Below, piece by piece: positions 25,059-33,540 of a stretch of 64,000 nt of DNA. The notes under the pieces are model-generated. The model was not told the DNA's origin. It worked only from the letters and a program-made list of their open reading frames with translations, and made no database searches. How positions within the stretch are numbered: the first letter of the stretch is position 1; every line of letters starts with the position of its first letter. Origin of the DNA: JAYOEY01 sp038120295 (GTDB taxonomy: Bacteria > Pseudomonadota > Alphaproteobacteria > MPNO01 > UBA2964); the NCBI GenBank assembly GCA_038120295.1, contig JAYOLL010000004.1, forward strand, positions 1-64,000. The letters are read 5' to 3'. Both the position numbers and the translations under genes were made by a program.

Positions 25059-25091
25059 AAAAAAAGAGCGGTCGACTTTCGCCGACCGCTC
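25059..25091 (-). terminator. Intrinsic terminator/attenuator between dctP and dctQ
   Basis: On the minus strand GAGCGGTCG (25091-25083) pairs with its perfect complement (25074-25066) over an eight-base loop, followed by seven T residues (25065-25059). It lies about 50 bases after the dctP stop and directly before dctQ. It probably lets only part of the transcripts continue, giving more binding protein than permease. Confidence 0.85.
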
Positions 25092-25140
25092 AACCTTAAT
25101 CGACAGGCTGTCAATTGGACAACCTGAATGGAAACAGCTG

Positions 25141-26145
25141 TCAGCTGCCGCCGTTGGCCTGCTGCGCCGCAGCGATCATGTCCTTGCCGACATCTTTCTC
25201 GAACTTGTCCCATACGGGCTTCAGCGCCTTAACCCATTCAGCCCGCTGAGCCGACGTCAGGGTCCGGATCTTGCCGCCAGCTTCGAGGATCTTCTTCCGG
25301 TTCGCCTGGTTGACGGCATAGGACTCCTTGTTACGGGCGACTGTGACTTCCGTCAGGATCGTGGAAAACTGGCTGCGCACGTCCTTGGGCAGGCCCTTCC
25401 ACCATTTGTCGGAGGTCACCACGAGGTAGTCGATGACACCGTGATTGGTTTCCGTCACGCCATCCTGAACCTCGAAGAATTTCTTCCCGTAGATGTTCGA
25501 CCAAGTGTTCTCCTGACCATCGACGACCTTGGTCTGGAGCGCGCCATAGACTTCCTTGAACGCCATTTTCTGGGGATTGGAGCCCAACGCCTTGAACTGG
25601 GCGACCAGAACGTCCGACGGCTGGACCCTGAATTTCAGACCGTTGGCATCCTGCGGCTTGATCAGCGGACGGTTCGCAGACATCTGTTTCATGCCGTTAT
25701 GCCAGAAGGCAAGACCCTGAAGCCCGCGGCGGCGCATCGAATCCTTGAGCGCCTGACCGGCCGCGGAGTTCTGGAAGCGGTCGACGGCGTCGATGTCCTG
25801 GAACATGAACGGCAGATCGAACAACCGGAATTTCTTGGTGAATTTCTCGAACTTCGACAGGGACGGCGCGGCAAGCTGCACATCGCCCTGAAGCATGGCT
25901 TCCAGCACCTTATTGTCATCGTAGAGGCTGGAGTTGGGATATACAGTCATGCAGGCCTTGCCGTTCATCTCGGCATTAACCCGTTTCGCCAACAGCGTCG
26001 CAGCAATACCTTTTGGATGCTTGTCGGTGTTGGTGACATGGCTGAACTTGATGTGCATTTCGCCTGGATCGCATTTGGCGAAGGCCGGCGCTGTCATGGC
26101 CGCCATCGCGACGCCGACCACGGCGCCAACGAAAATTTTCTGCAT
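25141..26145 (-). CDS. dctP: TRAP transporter substrate-binding protein DctP
   Basis: The start at 26145 gives a signal peptide (MQKIFVGAVVGVAMAAMTAP, cleavage near AFA-KCD) and has GAGGAAA upstream. The 334-residue protein is a DctP-type receptor: IKFSHVTNTDKHPKGIAATL, LDDNK-like YDDNKVLEAMLQGDVQLAAPS, and the central GLKFRVQPSDVLVAQFKALGS with the Arg that normally salt-bridges the ligand carboxylate, then VDGQENTW. It captures a carboxylic acid in the periplasm for DctQM. It probably has its own promoter in 26146-26291, since the upstream methyltransferase gene ends 146 bases away. Confidence 0.9.
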   Translation of the reverse strand: MQKIFVGAVVGVAMAAMTAPAFAKCDPGEMHIKFSHVTNTDKHPKGIAATLLAKRVNAEMNGKACMTVYPNSSLYDDNKVLEAMLQGDVQLAAPSLSKFEKFTKKFRLFDLPFMFQDIDAVDRFQNSAAGQALKDSMRRRGLQGLAFWHNGMKQMSANRPLIKPQDANGLKFRVQPSDVLVAQFKALGSNPQKMAFKEVYGALQTKVVDGQENTWSNIYGKKFFEVQDGVTETNHGVIDYLVVTSDKWWKGLPKDVRSQFSTILTEVTVARNKESYAVNQANRKKILEAGGKIRTLTSAQRAEWVKALKPVWDKFEKDVGKDMIAAAQQANGGS

Positions 26146-26291
26146 GGCAATTTCCTCTGAGCTGATAATTGCAAACTGGCCGTTCGACTGTGGCCTGATG
26201 ATGTCGCCCCGCTCCAGCTTCGCAAACGGGACCCGATCAGGACGATAATTTAATCGATCTGTAACATTTCTCCAACGAAAGCTTGATTCCG

Positions 26292-27125
26292 TCACTCGCC
26301 TTCGCAAACCGCCGAAAGCCGAATATTGGTCAGGCGTTCTTCCATCACGCCCTTGCCGGAATTGGCCTGGCGCACCGGGTAATCGTCGCCCCGCACCATT
26401 TTCATCCCTTCGCCCGGCGGCAGCAGAGTCGTGCCGTCGGCGGTGCGACCTCCCGCTTTCTTGCGTAGCTCCGCTTCGTCGACCCAGTGGGCGATGCGGA
26501 AGCCGCTGGCCTCAAGGCCCGATTCCAGCTCGTTCGGCGTGATCAGGAAGCTGTAGGACGGGTCGCGCGCCCAGGGCAGGGGATAGTAGGGCTCGCCGCC
26601 CGGACCCTGGCCCAGCTCGCTCAGGGCGAGCTGTCCGCCCCGTTTCAGAACGCGGGCGACTTCGGCATAGAACCCGGTCCGGTCCTCAATATTCATGGTC
26701 ACGTTGAGGCTCATGGCGACGTCGAAACTGTCATCGTCGAATGGCAGGTCGAGTGCATTGGCGCATTCGAACGACACGCTGTCCTGCATCCCGCAGCGTT
26801 CCGTGAGCATCGTTGCGACGTCGGTGTATTCCTGTGCGAGGTCGATGCCGACGACTTCGCAGCCGAAGGTCGCAGCGACAAATCGCGCCGGCCCGCCTAT
26901 GCCGCAGCCGATATCCAGCACCCGCATGCCGGGGCGGAATTCGACCAGCCCGCAGTGCGCTTTCGTGTTGGCCAGCCCGCCGCCGTGTATGTGGTCGATC
27001 TCGGCGAGGATATCCTGCGTGAGATTTTCGGTGTCGACGCCGAAAGAGGCGAGCCGCGTCATGATCCGCTGTTCGAGGCCCTGTTCGCCGTAATCCGCGA
27101 TGATCGCGCTGTTTGTATCTGACAT
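26292..27125 (-). CDS. Class I SAM-dependent methyltransferase
   Basis: The 277-residue protein has the SAM-binding motif VLDIGCGIGGPAR (69-81), followed by GIDLAQEY, FECANALDLPFDDDSFD and LKRGGQLALSELGQGPGG. The DHIHGGGL segment before the motif and the overall pattern resemble sarcosine/glycine-type N-methyltransferases and UbiE-like enzymes. It would methylate a small molecule in the cytosol; the acceptor is unknown. AGGAAG precedes the ATG. It follows a prpF gene by 30 bases and may be the last gene of the tct operon. Confidence 0.82.
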   Translation of the reverse strand: MSDTNSAIIADYGEQGLEQRIMTRLASFGVDTENLTQDILAEIDHIHGGGLANTKAHCGLVEFRPGMRVLDIGCGIGGPARFVAATFGCEVVGIDLAQEYTDVATMLTERCGMQDSVSFECANALDLPFDDDSFDVAMSLNVTMNIEDRTGFYAEVARVLKRGGQLALSELGQGPGGEPYYPLPWARDPSYSFLITPNELESGLEASGFRIAHWVDEAELRKKAGGRTADGTTLLPPGEGMKMVRGDDYPVRQANSGKGVMEERLTNIRLSAVCEGE

Positions 27126-27155
27126 GGAAATTCTTCCTCGCTTTTTACTCGCTTC

Positions 27156-28292
27156 TTATGGGATGTCCGGAATCAGGACACTGCCTTCCATCAGGCGCCG
27201 CTGGGTACGGAACACGGTGACCGAATTCGCGTGCCACTCGCCGTCGTTGCGCCGGACGACATCGGCCTCGACCGGGGTTATGCCCGACGGGTGGGCGATG
27301 CGGAGCGGCGAATGCGGCGTCGCATGGTCGAACGGGATGGTGGCCTCGACGCGCGCGCCTGCCGCAATGCACATACCGTTGGTGCCTGGAACGGCGCGAT
27401 GGACGCGCTCCATCGAGACGATGCGCACCGACAGATCCATCTCGTCGGGGCCGTAGTCAGTGCCGTCGAGCGCCGTGAACGCCTGCGGCGGGCCGACGAT
27501 ACCGACCTTGGGCGCCGCCAGTGCCGCGTCTTCCGGACGGTTGGCGAGCCCCATCAGCACCGCTCCCTTGCGGCGAATTTCCTCCATTCGCGCCATGAAG
27601 ACGGGGTCGTCATCGAGTGCTTCCGGCCTGTCGGTGAATTCCCTGCCGAGCGCTGCCGCATCGGCGAATATAACCGGGTTGGTGGCGTCGACCAGCGAGA
27701 CCTCGATCCGGCCCAGCCCGTCTATCGCGATTGTGTCGCGTGCATTGCCGGTCGGTAGCAGTGCGCCGGTCATCGACCCGCCCGGATCGCGGTAGTCTAG
27801 CGTGATCAGCGCGCCCGAACCCGAGACGCCCGGCATGACGTAATCGCCATCTTCCAGCGTTATGCCGTCTTTCACCGTAAAGCGCGCGTCATAGAACTTG
27901 TCGGTGTTGGTTATGTGAACGCGCACCGTCGCCTCGCCGTCCGGCAACTCGATCAGCCCTTCGTCGAGCGCGAACGGGCCGACCGAGGCCGACAGGTTGC
28001 CGCAGGTGCCGGCGTAATCGACGATCGGCCGGTCGACCGCGACCTGAGCGAAGGTGTAGTCGATATCGGCGTCGGGGCGGTCGGACTTCTCGATGATCAC
28101 GGCCTTCGACAGCGATGAAAGCCCGCCGCCCAGCCCGTTGAGCTGGCGCTGATAGGGGTCGGGGCTCCCCAGCGCGTGCAGGATCACGCGGTCGCGATCG
28201 GCCGCGTCGTTCGGCAGGTCGCGCTTATGGAAGAAGACCCCCTTGCTGGTGCCGCCGCGGATAAAAACCGCGGGGATTTTTAGACGCGCCAA
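27156..28292 (-). CDS. PrpF-family isomerase (first copy, after tctAB)
   Basis: The start is TTG at 28292, with GAGG eight bases upstream overlapping the tctAB stop. The 378-residue protein has the PrpF hallmarks: FIRGGTSKGVFF, CGN in AGTCGNLSASVGPFA, and the C-terminal VEATIPFDHATPHSPLRIAHPSG. PrpF enzymes are two-domain diaminopimelate-epimerase-like folds that isomerise methylaconitate, 4-oxalomesaconate or aconitate by proton transfer. A second copy is at 31579-32676, with the transporter genes between them. Which unsaturated tricarboxylate each uses is not evident. Confidence 0.85.
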   Translation of the reverse strand: MARLKIPAVFIRGGTSKGVFFHKRDLPNDAADRDRVILHALGSPDPYQRQLNGLGGGLSSLSKAVIIEKSDRPDADIDYTFAQVAVDRPIVDYAGTCGNLSASVGPFALDEGLIELPDGEATVRVHITNTDKFYDARFTVKDGITLEDGDYVMPGVSGSGALITLDYRDPGGSMTGALLPTGNARDTIAIDGLGRIEVSLVDATNPVIFADAAALGREFTDRPEALDDDPVFMARMEEIRRKGAVLMGLANRPEDAALAAPKVGIVGPPQAFTALDGTDYGPDEMDLSVRIVSMERVHRAVPGTNGMCIAAGARVEATIPFDHATPHSPLRIAHPSGITPVEADVVRRNDGEWHANSVTVFRTQRRLMEGSVLIPDIP

Positions 28293-28302
28293 GTTGAAAG
28301 CC

Positions 28303-30285
28303 TCAGCTGAGCGGCCAGGGCAGGGCGAACCAGTACTGCAGCAGCCCGCCCGGGAAATCCAGCACCATGACCCAGGAAAGACCGGTGATGAAGCCGACGC
28401 CGCAGACCGTCATCGTCAGAATACGGGCCCAGGACGCATCGGATTCCTTCTTCAGGAACAGGATGAAGAAACCCGTGATCGCCAGCCAGAACCCGATCAG
28501 CATGACTGCGCCGATAAAGCAGCCCAGCCACATCAGGTAATAGCCGAGATTGGGGACGCCTTCGCGGCCTGCGTGGTCGCCCTCGACTTCGTAATCGTAG
28601 TTGGCGGTGTGATCGGTCCTGTTCTTCGCCGTCACGTAAAGCAGGTACAGCGCGATGGGCAGCATGACGATGCAGATGCCCACGGGATAGACCGCGCCGA
28701 GGAACGAATGCTGCAGCCCGTCGATCAGGCCCCATACGAACAGAAGAACGACGAGCCCGCAGAACATCGCCTGCGGCCGCATGTCGGTGGCCTTGGTCGG
28801 TCCGCTGCCTTCGGATGTTCCTGTCTCTTCCTTGGGGGCGTTGCGGGCGCCGAACCAGATCGACAGCAGGGTCAGGACGAAGATCGTGATCACGCCCGGC
28901 CGGGTCAGGAAGTTCCAGTCGTAGAACTGAACTGCCTGATAGAGATATGTCTCGGAATTGCCCGCCAGCACGAAGCCGATCAGGAAGGCCGGGCGCGGCC
29001 AGCCGAAGCGCTTGAACAGGATGCCGACCAGCCCGACCGCGAACAGCACGATCAAATCGCCCAGGTCGCGGGTCGCCTGAAAGGCTGCGAAGCAGATCAC
29101 CATGACCATGAAGGGGGCCAGATAGACGTAGCGGATGGTGGTGATCAGGGCGACCTGCCGGGATATCAGCAGGCAGCACCCCGCCCCGATGATGTTGGCG
29201 AGCGCCAGCGACCAGATGATCACGTAGGTCAGGTTGAGCTTGCCGTCGACCATGCTGGGGCCGGGCTCCAGCCCGATCAGTTCCATCCCGCCGAGAAACA
29301 CGGCCATCGATCCGGAACCGGGAATCGCAAACAGCAGGGTCGGGATCAGCCCGCCGCCTTCCTTGGCGTTGTTGGCGGATTCGGGCGCCAGCACGCCGCG
29401 TATATCTCCCTTGCCGAATTGCGACGCATCCCTGGCGGTCTGCTTGACATGCCCGTATGCGATCCAGTCCACCACCGAACCGCCGAGGCCGGGCAGCGCC
29501 CCGATAATGCAGCCGATCCCGGCGCAGCGCGTGCACAGCCATTTATAGGCCCACATGTCCTTGATGCCCTGAATCCACCCCTTGCCCAGGCGGGAACTGC
29601 GTGAAATCGATCCGCCGCCGCGTAGCAGGTCGATAATCTCGGGCACGGCGAACATGGCGAGACCGATGACCACCAGCGGCAGGCCGTCGCCGAGATAGGC
29701 GCTGCCGAGCGACATGCGGTACTCGCCGGTCGCCGGCGCGCCGCCCAGCGCGCCGAACATCAGCCCGAGACCGCAGGCCAGCATGCCTTTCGACAGGCTG
29801 TTGCCGGCCAGGACGCCAACCATCGACAGGCCGAGGATGGTCAGCATGAACAGCTCGGCGGATGTGAACAGCAGGATGATCGGCCGGGCGACGACGATAA
29901 AGAAGGTCAGGACGATGGCGCCGATGACGCCGCCATAGAGCGATGCCGAGAATGCCGCGCCCAGCGCGCGCGCCGCTTCCCCTTTTTTGGCGAGCGGAAA
30001 GCCGTCGAGCACGGTGGCCTGGGATGCGCTTGAGCCGGGTATGCCCATCAGGACGGAGGTGAACGTGTCCGATGTCGGGATGATCGCGACCAGCCCGATC
30101 AGCATGGCGAGCGCCGAGGTCGGGTCGATGCCGTAGAGGAACGGAAGCAGCAGCGACAGTCCGACGATCCCGCCAAGGCCGGGGAAAATGCCGACCACAA
30201 GACCCATGATGACGCCGCCGAACAGATAGAGCAGGTGTGTCCCGCTGGTGATTTCAACCAGTGCGGACAGAAGGGCGTCGACCAT
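28303..30285 (-). CDS. Fused TctA-TctB permease of a tripartite tricarboxylate transporter
   Basis: The start at 30285 (MVDALLSALVEITSGTHLL) has GGGGAAC upstream; a TTG at 30318 is possible. Residues 1-490 are TctA: VVGIFPGLGGIVGLSLLLPF, LVAIIPTSDTF, GIPGSSASQATVLDG, PLAKKGEAARALGAAF and ALPGLGGSVVDWIAYG. After a linker (about 500-520, acidic and Gly/Ser-rich) a four-helix TctB-like part follows and ends FPGGLLQYWFALPWPLS. In most systems tctB is a separate gene, and none is seen here. The 660-residue product thus supplies both permease subunits to the binding protein encoded upstream. Confidence 0.85.
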   Translation of the reverse strand: MVDALLSALVEITSGTHLLYLFGGVIMGLVVGIFPGLGGIVGLSLLLPFLYGIDPTSALAMLIGLVAIIPTSDTFTSVLMGIPGSSASQATVLDGFPLAKKGEAARALGAAFSASLYGGVIGAIVLTFFIVVARPIILLFTSAELFMLTILGLSMVGVLAGNSLSKGMLACGLGLMFGALGGAPATGEYRMSLGSAYLGDGLPLVVIGLAMFAVPEIIDLLRGGGSISRSSRLGKGWIQGIKDMWAYKWLCTRCAGIGCIIGALPGLGGSVVDWIAYGHVKQTARDASQFGKGDIRGVLAPESANNAKEGGGLIPTLLFAIPGSGSMAVFLGGMELIGLEPGPSMVDGKLNLTYVIIWSLALANIIGAGCCLLISRQVALITTIRYVYLAPFMVMVICFAAFQATRDLGDLIVLFAVGLVGILFKRFGWPRPAFLIGFVLAGNSETYLYQAVQFYDWNFLTRPGVITIFVLTLLSIWFGARNAPKEETGTSEGSGPTKATDMRPQAMFCGLVVLLFVWGLIDGLQHSFLGAVYPVGICIVMLPIALYLLYVTAKNRTDHTANYDYEVEGDHAGREGVPNLGYYLMWLGCFIGAVMLIGFWLAITGFFILFLKKESDASWARILTMTVCGVGFITGLSWVMVLDFPGGLLQYWFALPWPLS

Positions 30286-30353
30286 GTTTTGTTCCCCGGC
30301 TTGTCGTTCCTGTGACAAAGCCTAACGGATTTGAACGGAATTCCGAAACACGC

Positions 30354-30386
30354 AAAAAGAAAAGGAGGGGATGCCGAAACATCCCC
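30354..30386 (-). terminator. Hairpin with T-rich tail between tctC and tctAB
   Basis: On the minus strand GGGGATG (30386-30380) pairs with CATCCCC (30373-30367) over a six-base loop, followed by a T-rich tail (TCCTTTTCTTTTT). It begins about 40 bases after the tctC stop. Its placement after the binding-protein gene and before the permease gene mirrors the dctP/dctQ arrangement 5 kb away. Confidence 0.7.
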
Positions 30387-30426
30387 GCCCCTGATTGCAA
30401 ATGTTCGCTATTTTCTGTGGTTCGAC

Positions 30427-31533
30427 TTACGGAACCTTGTTGTAACGGTTCTTAAGCCAGTCGAGGACCCACTGTTTGGCCTTCGGCGGCACGTTGGTGG
30501 CGACGTTATAGAGCGCCTGCGCCTTTTTGCCGGTAGCCTGCGGATACTTTCCGAGCGACTTGTTCTTGGCCTCTTCGAAGCCCGGCAGATTGACGGCTTT
30601 CTCGGCCGCTGCGCGCCAGGCGGCGACGATGTTCGCGGGCGTACCCTTCTTGACGAAGATCATCTTCTGCGCCGGGAAACCGGCCGCCATGAACGCCTTC
30701 CAGGCGGTCCATGCCGGGCCGCGCGGGGCCTTGCCGTGCATCGACTGGTAAACCTCGCCGACATGCGGAAGGTTCGGGAAGGTCGGGTCGCGCACCAGCT
30801 TGCCATTCTCGTCAAGCGTGCCCCAGGTCATCAGCGGCACCGCCACGCCCTTCTTCACCAGCGGGGTCACCCGTTTGATGAAGGCCGGCGTGGTCTGATA
30901 ATCGATCCGGACCTCACCGCGCTCGAAGGCGAGTCGCGACGGGCCGCGGCCCTTCATGCCGAACACCGGCTTGACATTGAGGCCGAGGATCTCGAAGGCC
31001 AGCAGCGGCACGAGGTCGAGCGAGGTCGGACCCTGCGAGCCGAACTTCAGCGAGAATTTCTGCAGCTTCTTCATGTCTGCAGCCGATTTCACGCCAAGGC
31101 TCGAGTTGACGTAAACAACACCGCCCACCGGGGTCGCCAGAATGACTTCCCAGTCCGCGTAGTCGTACTTCACCCGACGGTCGCCGAGCAGGAACGGGAA
31201 CTGCGTCGAACCCGAGGTGCCGAGGATGGAGAGACCGTCCTTGGTGCCGCGGCGAGCGAAATAGTTGGTGCCCTTGGTCGAACTTGCGCCCGGCATGTTC
31301 TTGACGGCGACGATGGGGTTGCCCGGCAGGGCCTTTTGCAGCCACGGCACGTAGAAACGCGCCCAGCGGTTCGATCCGCCGCCCGTGCCGTACGGGATGA
31401 TCCATTCGACGCGCTTTCCGCTGAAATCGACGGATTGCGCGTTGGCGGTCTGTGCGCCGAGCAACATGCCCGCCGCGGCGACGACGGACAGCGCCGTCCC
31501 CGTCAGACCTTTCTTGAAAGGAACGAAATTCAT
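30427..31533 (-). CDS. tctC: TctC/Bug-type solute-binding protein of the tct operon
   Basis: The 368-residue protein begins with a signal peptide (cleavage near ANA-QSV, residue 32). The Bug-receptor pattern follows: WIIPYGTGGGSNRWARFYV, NPIVAVKNMPGASSTKGTNY, DGLSILGTSGS, FGSQGPTSLDLVPLL and GAVMAAGFPAQKMIFVKKGTP-like C-lobe. It should deliver a carboxylate to the TctAB fusion encoded downstream. Upstream (45 bases) is a prpF gene, so ligand capture and isomerisation are linked. The ligand could be an unsaturated tricarboxylate such as aconitate; this rests on the PrpF context only. Confidence 0.85.
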   Translation of the reverse strand: MNFVPFKKGLTGTALSVVAAAGMLLGAQTANAQSVDFSGKRVEWIIPYGTGGGSNRWARFYVPWLQKALPGNPIVAVKNMPGASSTKGTNYFARRGTKDGLSILGTSGSTQFPFLLGDRRVKYDYADWEVILATPVGGVVYVNSSLGVKSAADMKKLQKFSLKFGSQGPTSLDLVPLLAFEILGLNVKPVFGMKGRGPSRLAFERGEVRIDYQTTPAFIKRVTPLVKKGVAVPLMTWGTLDENGKLVRDPTFPNLPHVGEVYQSMHGKAPRGPAWTAWKAFMAAGFPAQKMIFVKKGTPANIVAAWRAAAEKAVNLPGFEEAKNKSLGKYPQATGKKAQALYNVATNVPPKAKQWVLDWLKNRYNKVP

Positions 31534-31578
31534 AGGTTTCTCCTCCTGGTTATTCGTTCGTGAAAAAAACTGTTTGTC

Positions 31579-32676
31579 TCAAGCCGCTTCGTCCTGCGGC
31601 AGGGCCCAGTCCGGGACCATCACGTCGCCCGAGAACAGAAGCCTTGCCGTCCGGACGATGCCGGCGGATTCGACCTCGATCATGTTGCCCGAATCGTGCA
31701 GGCTGAGTGCGACCCCGATGGCTCCCGACGGGTGCTCGATCTCCATCTTGCCGTCGACGATGGCCGACTTGTCAGCGATGCCTTCGGCAATGGTGCCTTC
31801 CGCGCCGACGCAACAGGCCAGCGTGATCGCGCCGGTGACGGCATGCGCTGTATGGGTCTTCATCGGCACCAGATAGCGCGAGGTAATGACGCCACCGTTC
31901 TTCGGCGGGGCGAGGATCATGATTTTCGGCACCACGCTCTTTGAGACGTCTCCCAGCCCCATGCGTTCGCCGGCCTGCAGCCGCAGCCCTTCGACAAAGC
32001 TGTAGAATTCCTTGTTGGCGTCGAGCTCCGCGGCCGATTCGTAGCCGGTGACGCCCGCATCCTCGGCGCGCAGGATCATCGCCGGCATGGTCGCGTCGAC
32101 CAGGCTGACGTCAATGCCGTCGATCTGTTCGATCCGCTTGCCGGTCGGGAACAGCGCGCCGGTCTTGGAGCCTGTCGCTTCGACGAAATTCAGGATGACC
32201 GGCGCTGCAGTGCCCGGAACACCGTCGATCGCGGTATCGCCCTCGTAATTCACCTTGCCGCCCGGGGTCTGGACGACGGCGTCGACCAGCGCGCCCGTGT
32301 TGACGAGACGGATGCGGACAGTGGTTTCGCCATTCTGCGCCGGAACCATGCCGCGTTCGATGGCGAATGGACCGATGCCCGACAGGATGTTGCCGCAGGT
32401 CGGACCGAAATCGACGATGGGTTCAAGGAAGCCGACCTGTGCGAACAGATAATCGACATCGACGCCGTCTTCCTTTGAAGGGCTGACGACGGCGACCTTG
32501 CTGGTTAGCGGCGTCGCACCGCCCATGCCGTCGATCTGGGTCTCGATGTAAGAGCCCATCGCCGACAGAAGGAACTTGCCGATGGCGTCGCGGTCCTCGG
32601 GCAGGTCTTCACCCCGGAAATAAAGGCCGCGTGACGTGCCGCCACGCAGCATCAGGCTCGGAATCGGTTTCTGCAC
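31579..32676 (-). CDS. PrpF-family isomerase (second copy, head of the tct operon)
   Basis: I choose the GTG at 32676 because CAGGGAG stands upstream and the protein then begins VQKPIPSLMLRGGTSRGLYF, which is how PrpF proteins start; the open frame extends to 32853 but is not protein-like. The 365-residue product has the catalytic CGN (GPTCGNILSGIGPFA) and the C-terminal HTAHAVTGAITLACCVGAEG and EHPSGAIGV. It is the first gene of a leftward operon with tctC and tctAB. It lies divergently from the GntR gene, with an operator candidate in between. The closest function could be 4-oxalomesaconate tautomerase or aconitate isomerase; I cannot decide. Confidence 0.83.
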   Translation of the reverse strand: MQKPIPSLMLRGGTSRGLYFRGEDLPEDRDAIGKFLLSAMGSYIETQIDGMGGATPLTSKVAVVSPSKEDGVDVDYLFAQVGFLEPIVDFGPTCGNILSGIGPFAIERGMVPAQNGETTVRIRLVNTGALVDAVVQTPGGKVNYEGDTAIDGVPGTAAPVILNFVEATGSKTGALFPTGKRIEQIDGIDVSLVDATMPAMILRAEDAGVTGYESAAELDANKEFYSFVEGLRLQAGERMGLGDVSKSVVPKIMILAPPKNGGVITSRYLVPMKTHTAHAVTGAITLACCVGAEGTIAEGIADKSAIVDGKMEIEHPSGAIGVALSLHDSGNMIEVESAGIVRTARLLFSGDVMVPDWALPQDEAA

Positions 32677-32790
32677 GGCACACTCCCTGATTTTGGCCTC
32701 TGATCGAGCGAAGCAATTTCGCGCAAAATCCATGCAAAAACAACAGACATGTGGTTTGCCGCCATTCCGGCTGACAGGCCTTTTCCTCAC

Positions 32791-32800
32791 TGGTATACAA
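32791..32800. promoter_or_regulatory. Candidate GntR/FCD operator
   Basis: TGGTATACAA differs by one base from the palindrome TTGTATACAA, a core known for several FCD-type GntR regulators. It lies 41 bases before the gntR start and 115 bases before the divergent prpF start, so the encoded regulator could control both directions. No experimental proof is available. Confidence 0.4.
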
Positions 32801-32840
32801 TATCCCAACGGGGGCATGACGTGCATTCGGGGGGAGTTCT

Positions 32841-33530
32841 TTGTCGACCGCAAAGCTCGACATTCAGCCGGTCGAGGTCAATTTCAGCCTCAAGGACCGC
32901 ATATACGAAGCGCTGAAGGAAACCATCGCCAGCATCAATATTTATGAGGGCGAGAGCGCGCCGCGTCTCGACGAACGGCAGCTTTCCGAATCGCTCGGCG
33001 TCAGTCGGACGCCGGTTCGCGAGGCGCTGGCCCGGCTGGAGCAGGAAGGGCTGGTCCGCATCGTGCCGCGGCGCGGCGTATTCATCGCGCGTAAAACCAG
33101 GCAGGAAATTCTTGAGATGATTACGGTCTGGGCCGCCCTTGAATCCATGGCCGCGCGGCTGATCACAGAGCGCGCGACCGACGAGGAAATTTCCTCCCTG
33201 CGGGATATTTTCGCGACCGACGAGGGCGAGAAGCCGCAGGCCAATATCGACGAATATTCCGGCCGGAACATAAGGTTCCATCAGGCGATCCTACGGCTGA
33301 GCAAGAGCGACCTGCTGAATTCCATGACGGAGACCCTGTTTCTGCACATGCGGTCGATCCGGGCGCGCACCATTGGCGAGGACAACCGCGCCAGCCGCTC
33401 GATCATCGATCACATAAACATCATCGAAGCGCTCGAACGTCGCGATACGGAACTGGCCGAACGGCTGGTCCGCCAGCACACGCTGGACCTTGCGGCCCAT
33501 GTCGAGCAGAACGTGAACTACCTGCAATAA
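32841..33530 (+). CDS. GntR-family regulator, FCD subfamily
   Basis: The gene starts with TTG at 32841, preceded at five bases by GGGGGGAG. The 229-residue protein has an N-terminal winged helix (about 18-88: LKDRIYEALKETIA, LDERQLSESLGVSRTPVREALARLEQEGLV, PRRGVFIA) and a helical FCD effector domain (about 95-225). That domain contains the metal-ligand type segments NIRFHQAI, DHINIIEAL and RQHTLDL. Such regulators respond to small carboxylates. It is ten bases upstream of oxc, so it likely controls the oxalate genes and perhaps the divergent prpF-tct operon; a TGGTATACAA operator candidate is in the shared control region. Confidence 0.88.
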   Translation: MSTAKLDIQPVEVNFSLKDRIYEALKETIASINIYEGESAPRLDERQLSESLGVSRTPVREALARLEQEGLVRIVPRRGVFIARKTRQEILEMITVWAALESMAARLITERATDEEISSLRDIFATDEGEKPQANIDEYSGRNIRFHQAILRLSKSDLLNSMTETLFLHMRSIRARTIGEDNRASRSIIDHINIIEALERRDTELAERLVRQHTLDLAAHVEQNVNYLQ

Positions 33531-33540
33531 GGAAAAAAGA

